The notes beneath the pieces are model-generated. The model searched no databases. It was given only the letters and a program-made list of their open reading frames with translations, and had not been told where the DNA came from. A stretch of DNA of 15,456 nt, taken from NCBI GenBank assembly GCA_050944915.1, contig JBMNRY010000047.1, forward strand, positions 1 to 15,456, written 5' to 3'. This DNA is from JBMNRY01 sp050944915 (GTDB lineage Bacteria; Bacillota; Limnochordia; JAAZLZ01). Both the position numbers and the translations under genes were made by a program. Below are positions 1-6,657 of this stretch, piece after piece. The number at the start of each line of letters is the position of its first letter. The stretch's first letter is position 1.

Positions 1-296
1 GATGGCTAAGATCCTGGCCCGAAGGGGAATCTCCTCCCCCTTTAAGCCCTGGGGGTAACCGCCGCCGTTCCACCACTCATGATGGTGGAGGATATCCTTG
101 GCGATATGGGCCAAATCGGGGGAAGCGGAAACGATCCGGTAACCAATCTCCGGGTGGCGCTTCATCTCCTCCCACTCGGCCGGCGACAATTCTTCCCTTT
201 TTAGCAGGACTTCATCGGCGATACCTACTTTACCTACATCATGGAGGGCACATAACAAAGAAAGATCGTCTAATGCTTCAATTGAAAAGCCGAGGG
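1..296 (-). CDS. HD-GYP domain portion (partial, -1 frame) of the GGDEF/HD-GYP protein
   Basis: Read on the minus strand in the frame -1 to the upstream GGDEF reading frame, this stretch encodes an HD-GYP c-di-GMP phosphodiesterase domain. It begins ALGFSIEALDDLSLLCALHD and carries the metal-binding LHDVGKVGI motif, then HPEIGYRI, then HHEWWNGGGYP followed by GLKGEEIPLRARILAI. All signature residues (HD, HHE, GYP) are present, so the domain looks functional. It is open to the left edge, where the rest of the domain must lie. No good start codon or Shine-Dalgarno site precedes it, so it is almost certainly the C-terminal half of the GGDEF protein, reached only through a frameshift at the C7 run 297-303 (G7 in the mRNA). 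HD-GYP enzymes open c-di-GMP to pGpG/GMP. The identification is firm; how it is translated is uncertain. Confidence 0.85.
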
Positions 297-1574
297 CCCC
301 CCCATCCCTAAGGCTAAGCTTTGCATCCTGATGGAGTGGAGTTCCGTTTCCCGATCTTTGCCGGCTAACAAACTGACCATGGCCGCCACATGTTGGTTGC
401 GCAAGGTTTTGTCCTCGGCCCGTTTCCGAGCATACAATCGGTCTTCGGCCCTTTGGATGATCTGGTAAATCTCTTCTTGAACCTGGGTTTTGGTCGCCAC
501 CCCGAAGGAGAGGCTGGCCTTGAAGACCCCCGTCTCCGTCCCCTCCAACTGTTCAACGATCCGGCGAAGGATCCGGCTGGCCGTCGGCCCATCGGTGCGG
601 GGCAACAGGAAGACGAACTCATCACCGCCCCAACGGGCGATGAGATCCCCCCGCCGACAACAACGGCGAAAAGTTTCCGCCAGCCTAAGCAGAACCTGAT
701 CACCGGCTCGGAAACCCAGGGTATCGTTGATCAATTTCAACCCGTTGACATCGCCGATGATCACGCTTAAGGGCAGATGATGGGGCCGATCCCAGCGCAG
801 AAGCTCCCTTTCCCAGAAGGTCCGGTTATACAAGCCCGTGAGCTCATCGATGTAATCGACTCCTGGTCCCTCTTCGTCGCTGAGTTCCCAAGCCAGATGA
901 TAATAGCCGGTCCCACTGGGGGAACCGTGATGGCGAAACCACCGGTAGCTACCATCGTCGGTTAATAACCTGTACTCCATTTCCAATAATTCTTCCTTCT
1001 TCAAGGCCCGGGAAATTTCCCGGCGGCACCGGGGCCCATCATCGGGATGGAGACAATTTAGCCAGCCTTCCCCGAGATTCTCCTCCGGGGAAGTGCCCGT
1101 CAACTCCAACCAGCGATTATTGACATAGATACAAGCTCCCTGTTCATCGGTCTGAAGGAAAGGGGCCGGCAAATACCTGGGTTCGATGGAGTTTGGCTCT
1201 CCCCTGGCTCCAACCCTTCCCTGCTCCTGGTCCCAGGTCTGGGCCAGCGTTTTCTTAAGCTCCCTATTCCGACAGACTAAATGATGGGCCTCGCCCTCTC
1301 CAGGACAAAAGATGTCTCCCGTCGCCCCCGCATGGGACCATGGGACTTCTAACTGAGGGTTGTAGGAAACCAAGGGTTGGGAAAAGGCTCCGAGGCTCCG
1401 CCAGGTCCCCTGCCATCGGTAAAGGGCGTAGAGGAGAAGACCAAGGGCCAGCAGTCCGTCGCCGTAGTCCAGCGGGAAGGAGCCGGGTATTGCAATTATC
1501 GTCACAATTTTTGCCGTTAACCACAGCCAAAGGACGACCTGGAGCCGTCTAGATCTTTCTTTGTTCGTGTCCAT
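270..1574 (-). CDS. Membrane PAS-GGDEF diguanylate cyclase (N-terminal part of a GGDEF/HD-GYP protein)
   Basis: This 434-residue frame has two hydrophobic segments (about 11-30 and 39-53), a PAS fold (about 130-230, with NNRWLELTG and YRWFRHHGSP) and a GGDEF domain (about 238-390). The catalytic GGDEF motif is intact at 316-320, with WGGDEF context. An RxxD inhibitory-site motif (RRGD, 307-310) lies five residues before it, so c-di-GMP synthesis with product inhibition is expected at the inner face of the membrane. The frame runs into the start of the HD-GYP domain (KDRETELHSIRMQSLALGM), then leaves it at the G7 run 297-303 and stops at 270 after an unrelated tail. The true protein is probably PAS-GGDEF-HD-GYP. 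It lies 81 bases behind the FapA-like gene on the same strand, so it should belong to the riboswitch-controlled operon. The ATG start follows a G-rich stretch (GATGGGGG), a weak ribosome site. Confidence 0.88.
   Translation of the reverse strand: MDTNKERSRRLQVVLWLWLTAKIVTIIAIPGSFPLDYGDGLLALGLLLYALYRWQGTWRSLGAFSQPLVSYNPQLEVPWSHAGATGDIFCPGEGEAHHLVCRNRELKKTLAQTWDQEQGRVGARGEPNSIEPRYLPAPFLQTDEQGACIYVNNRWLELTGTSPEENLGEGWLNCLHPDDGPRCRREISRALKKEELLEMEYRLLTDDGSYRWFRHHGSPSGTGYYHLAWELSDEEGPGVDYIDELTGLYNRTFWERELLRWDRPHHLPLSVIIGDVNGLKLINDTLGFRAGDQVLLRLAETFRRCCRRGDLIARWGGDEFVFLLPRTDGPTASRILRRIVEQLEGTETGVFKASLSFGVATKTQVQEEIYQIIQRAEDRLYARKRAEDKTLRNQHVAAMVSLLAGKDRETELHSIRMQSLALGMGGPSAFQLKH
297..303 (-). other. 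G7 homopolymer at the GGDEF/HD-GYP frameshift point
   Basis: On the minus strand the zero frame reads ATG GGG GGG CCC, which contains the heptamer G GGG GGG in the X XXY YYZ phase needed for -1 slippage. After a one-base backward slip the next codon is GCC and the HD-GYP domain continues at once. Adding one G (G8) would have the same effect. Programmed frameshifting, transcriptional slippage, phase variation and a homopolymer sequencing error are all compatible with what is seen. Confidence 0.6.
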
Positions 1575-1598
1575 ATCGAACCCCCATCTTTTCCATCG

Positions 1599-1624
1599 AG
1601 GGTCCTTCCCCAGGGAAATACCCT
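1599..1624 (-). other. Intercistronic hairpin in the c-di-GMP operon
   Basis: Between the FapA-like gene and the GGDEF gene an inverted repeat can fold as AGGGT/ACCCT outside and TTCCC/GGGAA inside. No run of T follows it in the direction of transcription, so it is not a convincing terminator. It could be a processing or attenuation element. Confidence 0.35.
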
Positions 1625-1655
1625 TAATCTGTCTTTTGGAGATTATGAAACCAGG

Positions 1656-3650
1656 TTAGGCCAGGGCTTTAAGATTCCGGCGCCCTTTACCGCCGGCTTT
1701 GATCACCAGTCGATCCTGACGCTTGTCTTTGCTGATGGTCACCCCGGTCTCCCTATCCAAGAAGCGATAGAGCTTACCGTCGATCATCACCGTCACATTG
1801 GGGTGGACGATGCCCACCTGGACGATGCCGTCCTGGACGATCTCGACCCTGGTGTGGGTCTCGCTAGGGGTACCTAACTCCTTGACGATGACGGGGCCGT
1901 TAACGGTGGTGATGCGGCCGCCACGGAAGGAGGCCCTTTCCAGATAGACTCCGTCTACCGCGGTGAGCTGGGAGTTGTAAGCAGCCCGTCTGATAAGAAT
2001 CTTCCCCGTGGCTTCCAGTTGGGAATTATGGACGTACCCAGCCCTGATATCGGCGGGATCAACCCGTTCCGCCAAGGAACGGATAATATAATCACTTTGA
2101 TTAATCAAATCCCTGATCGCGATTCCACTCTGCCCATTGAGGAGTCCATCGACTTTCGTCACTAGGCTATGGAAGAACTTTAGAAGCTCGCTAGGTTCGG
2201 GTCCGAGGATGCCCTGATCCACGGCGATATCCACCAGGAGTTCTTTCAACTGATCCATGGTCCGTTCCAAAAGGGGCAACCGGTCTTTGATCACTAAAGC
2301 CAGGACCTTGGCCCTTTTCCTTCGGGTAACGTGGCGATGATCTAGGACCTCCACAAAGGACTGGAGCCGTCTCAAACATTGGTTGAGCTGCACCAAGTGG
2401 ACGATGACCCCGATGGGCAGCTCCGGGGCATGGCCAGCCTGGACTAAGGAAGCCAAGATACTGCGGCGGCACTCGATTAACTCCCCCGCCGCGACCTGCG
2501 CCCGGCTGATCAATCCACCTACTTTGACCCAGCCTTGGGCTTCTACTTCAACGTTTTCCGTGACGTTGTTTTTCACCAACACATGGCCGGCAAAACGGAT
2601 GTTACCGGTGCTCAAATCGGCATCTCGGGGCACGGTGAAGATGGGCAACACTTCTAGGACCCCTCCGCTGAGGATCGGTTGTCCATTGATGGAAGCCAGA
2701 GCAACCCGACCACCTTCGATTAAATAAACGCCTTTGCCGGCCCGGATCTTAGCCTCTTTGATCTTCCGGGGGGCGATGAGTTCCCCCGTCACACGCCGAC
2801 CGGGAGTGCCTTCCCGACCGGGGATACGGATAGCCAATAGATCTCCCTCTTCTACCGAAGGAGTCTGATTGATTTCGTAATAATCCACCCGCTGGGCATT
2901 GGGATCGATGGAAATCCCCCTTTGCTGCAAACAAGGGGCATATTCGATCCGATCATCTTCCGGCGGCTCCGGCGCTAACCCCCGGGCCACCAAAACCCGT
3001 TCACTGCGGGTCAAGCCGCTTACATAGACTAAGGCCGCCATATCGATGCCGAAGACGACATGTTCCTCGGTAAGCAGAGATGCTAGCTCATCGACGGAAT
3101 AGGGTTGAGGTGGGATGGACTTTTCCGTGGCCGTCAAAATGAGACTGTTGGTCGGCTCCTGGTCGTTAATTTCATACTGGTGACCATATTGGGCCTGGAC
3201 GTTTAAATAGGCTTCCATCCCATCGGGGCTGATCTCCACCGCCACTTCCCAGCTCGGTTCCCGACGGGGAGTCTCGATGCGCACCCTTTCGGGACCATAG
3301 AGATAGGTGAAATCCTCGATAGGCTCTCCATCCACGAAGAGCTTCAAGGGACGGGTCACCGTAATCTTAGCCGGCATCCCCCGACCTTTGGGAGACGTTA
3401 TTTCCACTTTACCTTCGACGATCCCGATGGTGCCCGGCCGATCCCGGTGGGCCGTCTCGGGCAGATTATCGGCCGGCCAGGCCTTGATGATGGCCGGTTG
3501 CCTTCCCCGACCCTGAATACCGGCGCAAGGTTCCTGGAGCAGCTCGAACTGCAATTGGCTGCGGGGCAGCCCAAACAAGGCTTCCGCCTTGGCATAAGCC
3601 CTGTCTAAAGTCTTTTCTTTGATTATGGCATGGGAATTGGCCCCTAAAAT
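1656..3650 (-). CDS. FapA-like DUF342 protein with N-terminal Jag_N domain, probable ATT start
   Basis: Read from ATT at 3650 the product is 664 residues. Residues about 8-55 (IIKEKTLDRAYAKAEALFGL and following) look like a Jag_N domain. Residues about 130-460 match the DUF342/FapA (flagellar assembly protein A) type, with DYYEINQTPSVEEGDLLA, IPGREGTPGRRVTGE and a glycine/valine-rich repeat section (TGNIRFAGHVLVKNNVTENV). A helical, coiled-coil-prone stretch and a second beta-rich section follow. There is no signal peptide, so the protein is probably cytoplasmic. The only ordinary in-frame start is TTG at 3578, which would cut the Jag_N domain and lacks a convincing ribosome site. By contrast AAGGAGGGG (3657-3665) is ideally spaced before ATT 3650, just downstream of an in-frame stop. 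It is the first gene after the c-di-GMP riboswitch. Its exact role is unknown; FapA-type proteins have been linked to motility and polar placement. Confidence 0.8.
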   Translation of the reverse strand: MLGANSHAIIKEKTLDRAYAKAEALFGLPRSQLQFELLQEPCAGIQGRGRQPAIIKAWPADNLPETAHRDRPGTIGIVEGKVEITSPKGRGMPAKITVTRPLKLFVDGEPIEDFTYLYGPERVRIETPRREPSWEVAVEISPDGMEAYLNVQAQYGHQYEINDQEPTNSLILTATEKSIPPQPYSVDELASLLTEEHVVFGIDMAALVYVSGLTRSERVLVARGLAPEPPEDDRIEYAPCLQQRGISIDPNAQRVDYYEINQTPSVEEGDLLAIRIPGREGTPGRRVTGELIAPRKIKEAKIRAGKGVYLIEGGRVALASINGQPILSGGVLEVLPIFTVPRDADLSTGNIRFAGHVLVKNNVTENVEVEAQGWVKVGGLISRAQVAAGELIECRRSILASLVQAGHAPELPIGVIVHLVQLNQCLRRLQSFVEVLDHRHVTRRKRAKVLALVIKDRLPLLERTMDQLKELLVDIAVDQGILGPEPSELLKFFHSLVTKVDGLLNGQSGIAIRDLINQSDYIIRSLAERVDPADIRAGYVHNSQLEATGKILIRRAAYNSQLTAVDGVYLERASFRGGRITTVNGPVIVKELGTPSETHTRVEIVQDGIVQVGIVHPNVTVMIDGKLYRFLDRETGVTISKDKRQDRLVIKAGGKGRRNLKALA

Positions 3651-3656
3651 GGGAAT

Positions 3657-3665
3657 CCCCTCCTT
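3657..3665 (-). promoter_or_regulatory. Ribosome binding site that decides the ATT start of the FapA-like gene
   Basis: AAGGAGGGG is a near-perfect anti-16S match. Counting from the AGGAGG core, eight bases separate it from ATT 3648-3650. An in-frame TAG lies directly upstream, and no ATG, GTG or TTG occurs in frame until 3578. Confidence 0.65.
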
Positions 3666-3694
3666 CTAACTGTCCATTGACAAACGCGCATAAA

Positions 3695-3729
3695 AATCCC
3701 CCTTTCATGTTGTGCCGAAGAGGGGGATT
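3695..3729 (-). terminator. Intrinsic terminator in the riboswitch leader (expression platform)
   Basis: The transcript folds into a perfect 9-bp stem, AATCCCCCT/AGGGGGATT, with a 17-base loop, followed by a short T run (ATTTTTA). It sits between the c-di-GMP aptamer and the ribosome site of the FapA-like gene, so it is the likely switch. I could not identify a convincing antiterminator, so whether c-di-GMP turns the operon on or off is undecided. Confidence 0.75.
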
Positions 3730-3737
3730 AGACTGCG

Positions 3738-3830
3738 TATTCCGGCAACCCGACTGCCATAGCTAAGTAGCCTTAGGCTCGTGGCTTTGCGTCCCTTCCT
3801 TTCGAAAGGTTTGCCCTTATCGACATTTTG
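3738..3830 (-). promoter_or_regulatory. Cyclic-di-GMP-I (GEMM) riboswitch
   Basis: The minus strand carries the conserved GEMM core: GGGCAAACC, a stem CCTTTC-GAAA-GGAAGG with its GAAA tetraloop, then GGGACGCAAAGCC, a second stem, and GGGTTGCC closing the junction. The second stem contains CCTAAG and TATGG, the two halves of the classic 11-nucleotide GAAA tetraloop receptor, which docks the first stem. It lies between a promoter and a terminator, upstream of the FapA-like and GGDEF/HD-GYP genes. The class binds c-di-GMP in the 5' leader of motility, adhesion and signalling genes. Confidence 0.93.
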
Positions 3831-3838
3831 TCTGTTTA

Positions 3839-3867
3839 AATATAACAAATAACCCGCGTAAAGGCAA
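3839..3867 (-). promoter_or_regulatory. Sigma-A-type promoter of the c-di-GMP operon
   Basis: On the minus strand TTGCCT (3862-3867) and TATATT (3839-3844) are separated by exactly 17 bases. A start point near 3832 would place the riboswitch at the very 5' end of the transcript, as is usual for this class. Confidence 0.6.
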
Positions 3868-3942
3868 ATGGGAAAGGGGATAAAAACCGCGGATCTTCCA
3901 CCAATGGGCTAAGCTGGGCAAACCATCCTAAAGACAATGGTA

Positions 3943-3983
3943 TTAAAGGGGAGGTGCCCCTTTAACAAAGGGTTTTACCCCTT
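3943..3983. repeat. Inverted repeats in the divergent spacer before feoA
   Basis: TTAAAGGGG (3943-3951) and CCCCTTTAA (3957-3965) form a perfect 9-bp stem with a 5-base loop. A second, weaker repeat AAGGG/CCCTT follows at 3968-3983. The spacer separates two divergent transcription units, so a terminator is not needed here. A regulator site is possible, but no Fur or DtxR consensus is recognisable. Confidence 0.35.
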
Positions 3984-3990
3984 CCTTAAG

Positions 3991-4020
3991 CTGTCACCGG
4001 CACCTACTAACGTGCATAGT
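3991..4020 (+). promoter_or_regulatory. Weak candidate promoter for feoA
   Basis: CTGTCA (3991-3996) and CATAGT (4015-4020), 18 bases apart, each match 4 of 6 bases of the sigma-A consensus. Position upstream of feoA is the main support. Confidence 0.25.
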
Positions 4021-4030
4021 CTAGTAACAA

Positions 4031-4052
4031 AATCTTTCCGTTGGGAAAGATT
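4031..4052 (+). promoter_or_regulatory. Perfect 9-bp hairpin/palindrome in the feoA leader
   Basis: AATCTTTCC and GGAAAGATT flank a GTTG loop. No T run follows, so it is not a typical terminator. Its position between the candidate promoter and feoA suits an operator or a leader RNA element, but the regulator is not recognisable. Confidence 0.4.
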
Positions 4053-4088
4053 CTTCGTCGAGTCTAAGATGAAAGTGGGGAATGGATC

Positions 4089-4316
4089 ATGTTGGCCATG
4101 TCTTGCCTGCCCCTAGGCCGACAAGGGATCGTCCACTCGGTTGCCGGCGGGGGCTTGAGTCGAAGAAGGCTCCTTGATCTAGGTTTGGTCCCCGGCACCA
4201 GGGTGGAGGCCTTGCGCCGCAGCCCCTCGGGAGACCCTACCGCCTATGCCATCCGGGGTGCCGTCATCGCCCTGCGGACCGAGGAAGCTAACAATGTACA
4301 AATCTATTTACCATGA
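4089..4316 (+). CDS. feoA: Ferrous iron transport protein A (FeoA, SH3-like)
   Basis: This 75-residue protein consists of one SH3-like FeoA domain, the usual size of the family. The pattern GLSRRRLLDLGLVPGTRVEA followed by SGDPTAYAIRG and IALRTEEANNV is typical. FeoA is a small cytosolic partner of FeoB that supports Fe(II) uptake. The ATG at 4089 follows GTGGGGAA; an internal ATG at 4098 is the alternative. The gene ends 13 bases before the FeoB GTPase start, and the TGA stop sits in the G-rich ribosome site of that gene, so the two are co-transcribed and probably coupled. A palindrome at 4031-4052 precedes it. Confidence 0.92.
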   Translation: MLAMSCLPLGRQGIVHSVAGGGLSRRRLLDLGLVPGTRVEALRRSPSGDPTAYAIRGAVIALRTEEANNVQIYLP

Positions 4317-4329
4317 GGGGTGATTACCC

Positions 4330-5088
4330 GTGGGTCTAACCTATCAATCTTCCGGCGGCCTACTGCTGCGGGAGTTCATCGATACCCCCCTTTCCGCCGA
4401 TTATGTGGTCGCCCTTGCCGGCAATCCCAATACAGGCAAAAGCACAGTCTTTAACGCTCTCACAGGATTAAGACAGCACACGGGAAACTGGCCGGGCAAG
4501 ACCGTCGTCCAAGCCCGGGGAAATTTCACCTACAGCGGACGGGACTTTATCCTGGTGGATTTGCCGGGCACCTATTCCCTCCTGGCCAACTCCCCCGAAG
4601 AAGAAATCGCCCGGGACTTCATCTGCTTCGGCCAGCCCGATGCCGTCGTCGCCGTCGTCGATGCCACTTGTTTGGAACGAAACCTCAATTTGGTCTTGCA
4701 AATCATGGAGATCAGTCCGAAGACCATCCTTTGCCTTAACCTCATCGATGAAGCCCAGCGTAAGCAAATCACCATCGATCATCGGCAGTTGGCCGCCAAG
4801 CTAGGGATACCAGTAGTACCTACCGCTGCCCGGGAAGGAAAGGGGTTACAGGAACTAAAGGAGACCATCCTGCAGATAGCCACAGGAGAGCTGGTTCCCC
4901 AGCCCATGGTCTTGCGATATCCAGACTGGATCGAGGAAGGGATCACCCGTATCATCCCCCATTTGGAACATATCCCCCCGGGATTGAACAAGCGATGGCT
5001 GGCCTTACGGCTCATCGATGGGGATTTTTCCATTCTGGAAAGCATCGCGAAATACATGGAAAAAAGACCCCCTAGGGAGGCAGTGTAA
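4330..5088 (+). CDS. feoB: FeoB G-domain protein (free-standing small GTPase of a split FeoB)
   Basis: The 252-residue protein has the full FeoB G domain: G1 GNPNTGKS (31-38), the GNWPGKT switch I region with T58, G3 DLPG (77-80), G4 NLID (137-140) and a G5-like TAAREGKG (165-172). A helical segment resembling the guanine-dissociation-inhibitor domain follows. It ends before any membrane segment. It starts at GTG 4330 behind GAGGGGTGAT. Its TAA stop (5086-5088) overlaps the ATG of the membrane gene (5088-5090), with GGGAGG upstream, so translation is coupled. Separate GTPase and membrane ORFs for FeoB are, as I recall, found in some Bacillota, so this break looks natural. GTP hydrolysis would gate Fe(II) uptake by the neighbouring permease. 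Confidence 0.9.
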   Translation: MGLTYQSSGGLLLREFIDTPLSADYVVALAGNPNTGKSTVFNALTGLRQHTGNWPGKTVVQARGNFTYSGRDFILVDLPGTYSLLANSPEEEIARDFICFGQPDAVVAVVDATCLERNLNLVLQIMEISPKTILCLNLIDEAQRKQITIDHRQLAAKLGIPVVPTAAREGKGLQELKETILQIATGELVPQPMVLRYPDWIEEGITRIIPHLEHIPPGLNKRWLALRLIDGDFSILESIAKYMEKRPPREAV

Positions 5089-6478
5089 TGGATTCCACAT
5101 CATCCCTCCATTCGGTCATCGAAGATTTGGAAGACCTACGCCAAAGGGAAGGAGAACAGATCCGGGAAGCCATCGTGTCCACCATCTATCAACAGGCGGA
5201 GACTATCGCCCAGAAGGTGGTCCAAAGGACCGAGAAGCCGGCCAAGGATTGGGATGGAATGATCGATGATGTGGTCACTTCCCGGGCCTTGGGCATACCC
5301 CTAATGCTCCTTCTTTTAGGGGGTGTCTTTTGGTTGACCATCGTCGGTTCCAACTATCCTTCCCAAATCCTCAATCACATCCTGTTTACCATCGAAGATT
5401 ATCTCTCGACCCTGGTTTTGGCCCTTGGTGCTCCCCCTTGGTTCCACGGTCTAGCCATCCTGGGGGTTTACCGGGGTCTAGCTTGGGTCGTTTCGGTGAT
5501 GCTACCGCCTATGGCCATTTTCTTCCCCTTGTTTACCCTCTTCGAAGATCTGGGTTATCTTCCCCGAATAGCCTTTAATCTCGATGGGACCTTTAAGCGA
5601 GTCGGAGCCCACGGAAAACAAGCCCTGACCATGGCCATGGGATTTGGCTGTAATGCTGCAGGGATTATCGCCGCCCGGATCATCGATTCCCCCCGGGAAA
5701 GGCTCATCGCTATCTTGACTAATAATTTTGTTCCTTGTAACGGCCGCTTCCCCATCCTCATCTCCATGGCGGCCATCATCGCCGGCCTCGGCACCACTAA
5801 CGGTGGGGCCTTGACGGCCACCATTATGATCGTGGGGATCATCATGGCCGGTGTGGCCATGACCTTTTTCGTCTCTTGGGGTCTTTCCCGACCCTCCTTA
5901 AGGGTGAGCCCTCTTCCTTCACCTTGGAGCTGCCCCCCTATCGGAAACCCCAAATCCTACGGGTGATCATCAGATCCTTTTTCGATCGAACTATCTTCGT
6001 CCTCTCCCGGGCGATCATGGTGGCCGCTCCCGCCGGTGCTATCACCTGGGCCTTGGCCAACATCTATGTGGGCCATCTCTCCTTGATTGGCCATCTCGCC
6101 TCTTGGCTCAACCCCTTAGGTCAACTGATGGGCCTAGATGGTATGATCCTCCTGGCCTTTATCCTGGGCTTACCCGCCAACGAAATCGTCATCCCCATCT
6201 TGATGATGGGCTATCTCTCCGCGGGGGCCATGTTAGAGCTGGATGGCCTTCAAGCCATGCAGGCGCTGCTCCTAACCCACGGCTGGACTTGGCTGACAGC
6301 CCTCAATTTCATGCTTTTCGCCCTCATGCATTTCCCCTGTGGGACCACCCTATTGACCATAAAGAAGGAAACGGGCAGCCGCTCCTGGACTATCCTCGCC
6401 GCCCTCATCCCTACCGCAATGGGCATTACCACCTGCATTTTCACCGCCCAGCTGGCCCGTTTCCTCCATCTTGTCTGA
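5088..6478 (+). CDS. feoB: FeoB membrane permease part (Gate/nucleoside-recognition domains), interrupted by a frameshift
   Basis: This is the multi-spanning part of the Fe(II) transporter, about 463 residues once one missing base is restored. The first frame (5088 to about 5890) has a charged N-terminus and several membrane helices, then the FeoB Gate signature MGFGCNAAG and LTNNFVPCNGRFP. It then reads into SRPSLRVSPLP and stops at 5966. The second frame carries on with LLKGEPSSFTLELPPYR, the loop expected at this point in FeoB, followed by further helices, GLPANEIVIPI and MHFPCGTT, to the stop at 6478. A one-base deletion near 5880-5900 explains both halves. No slippery heptamer sits in the right phase, so a real lesion or a sequencing error is likelier than programmed frameshifting. 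If the lesion is real, iron uptake by this operon would be lost or would need both halves to assemble. Confidence 0.87.
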
Positions 6479-6483
6479 CCCCC

Positions 6484-6510
6484 AGGCCCAGGGTGAACAG
6501 CCCTGGGCCT
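6484..6510 (+). terminator. Probable terminator after the feo operon
   Basis: A perfect 10-bp stem, AGGCCCAGGG/CCCTGGGCCT, with a 7-base loop begins five bases after the stop codon. The following bases (TCTACC) are poor in T, so termination strength is uncertain. Confidence 0.6.
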
Positions 6511-6657
6511 TCTACCACCCTGTCCATCCCTGTGCCGACCTATCTGAAGTTCCAACTAAGTTTGTGATAAAAAACTTAATGATAACCGTTAGCAGGAACT
6601 ACAAAGACCGATGCCGAACAAAAGCAGGCTAAGGACAGATGACAGGGAGGTCCCAAG

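Noticed and set aside
3466..3708. Minus-strand frame starting with ATG inside the riboswitch terminator
   Set aside because: It overlaps the terminator and the FapA-like coding region in another frame, has no ribosome site and resembles no protein.
6560..6600. Possible sigma-D (flagellar) promoter before the chemotaxis receptor, TAAA...CCGTTA
   Set aside because: The -10 lacks the GCCGATAA core and the spacing is about two bases too short. No good sigma-A pair was found either, so I do not call a promoter here.
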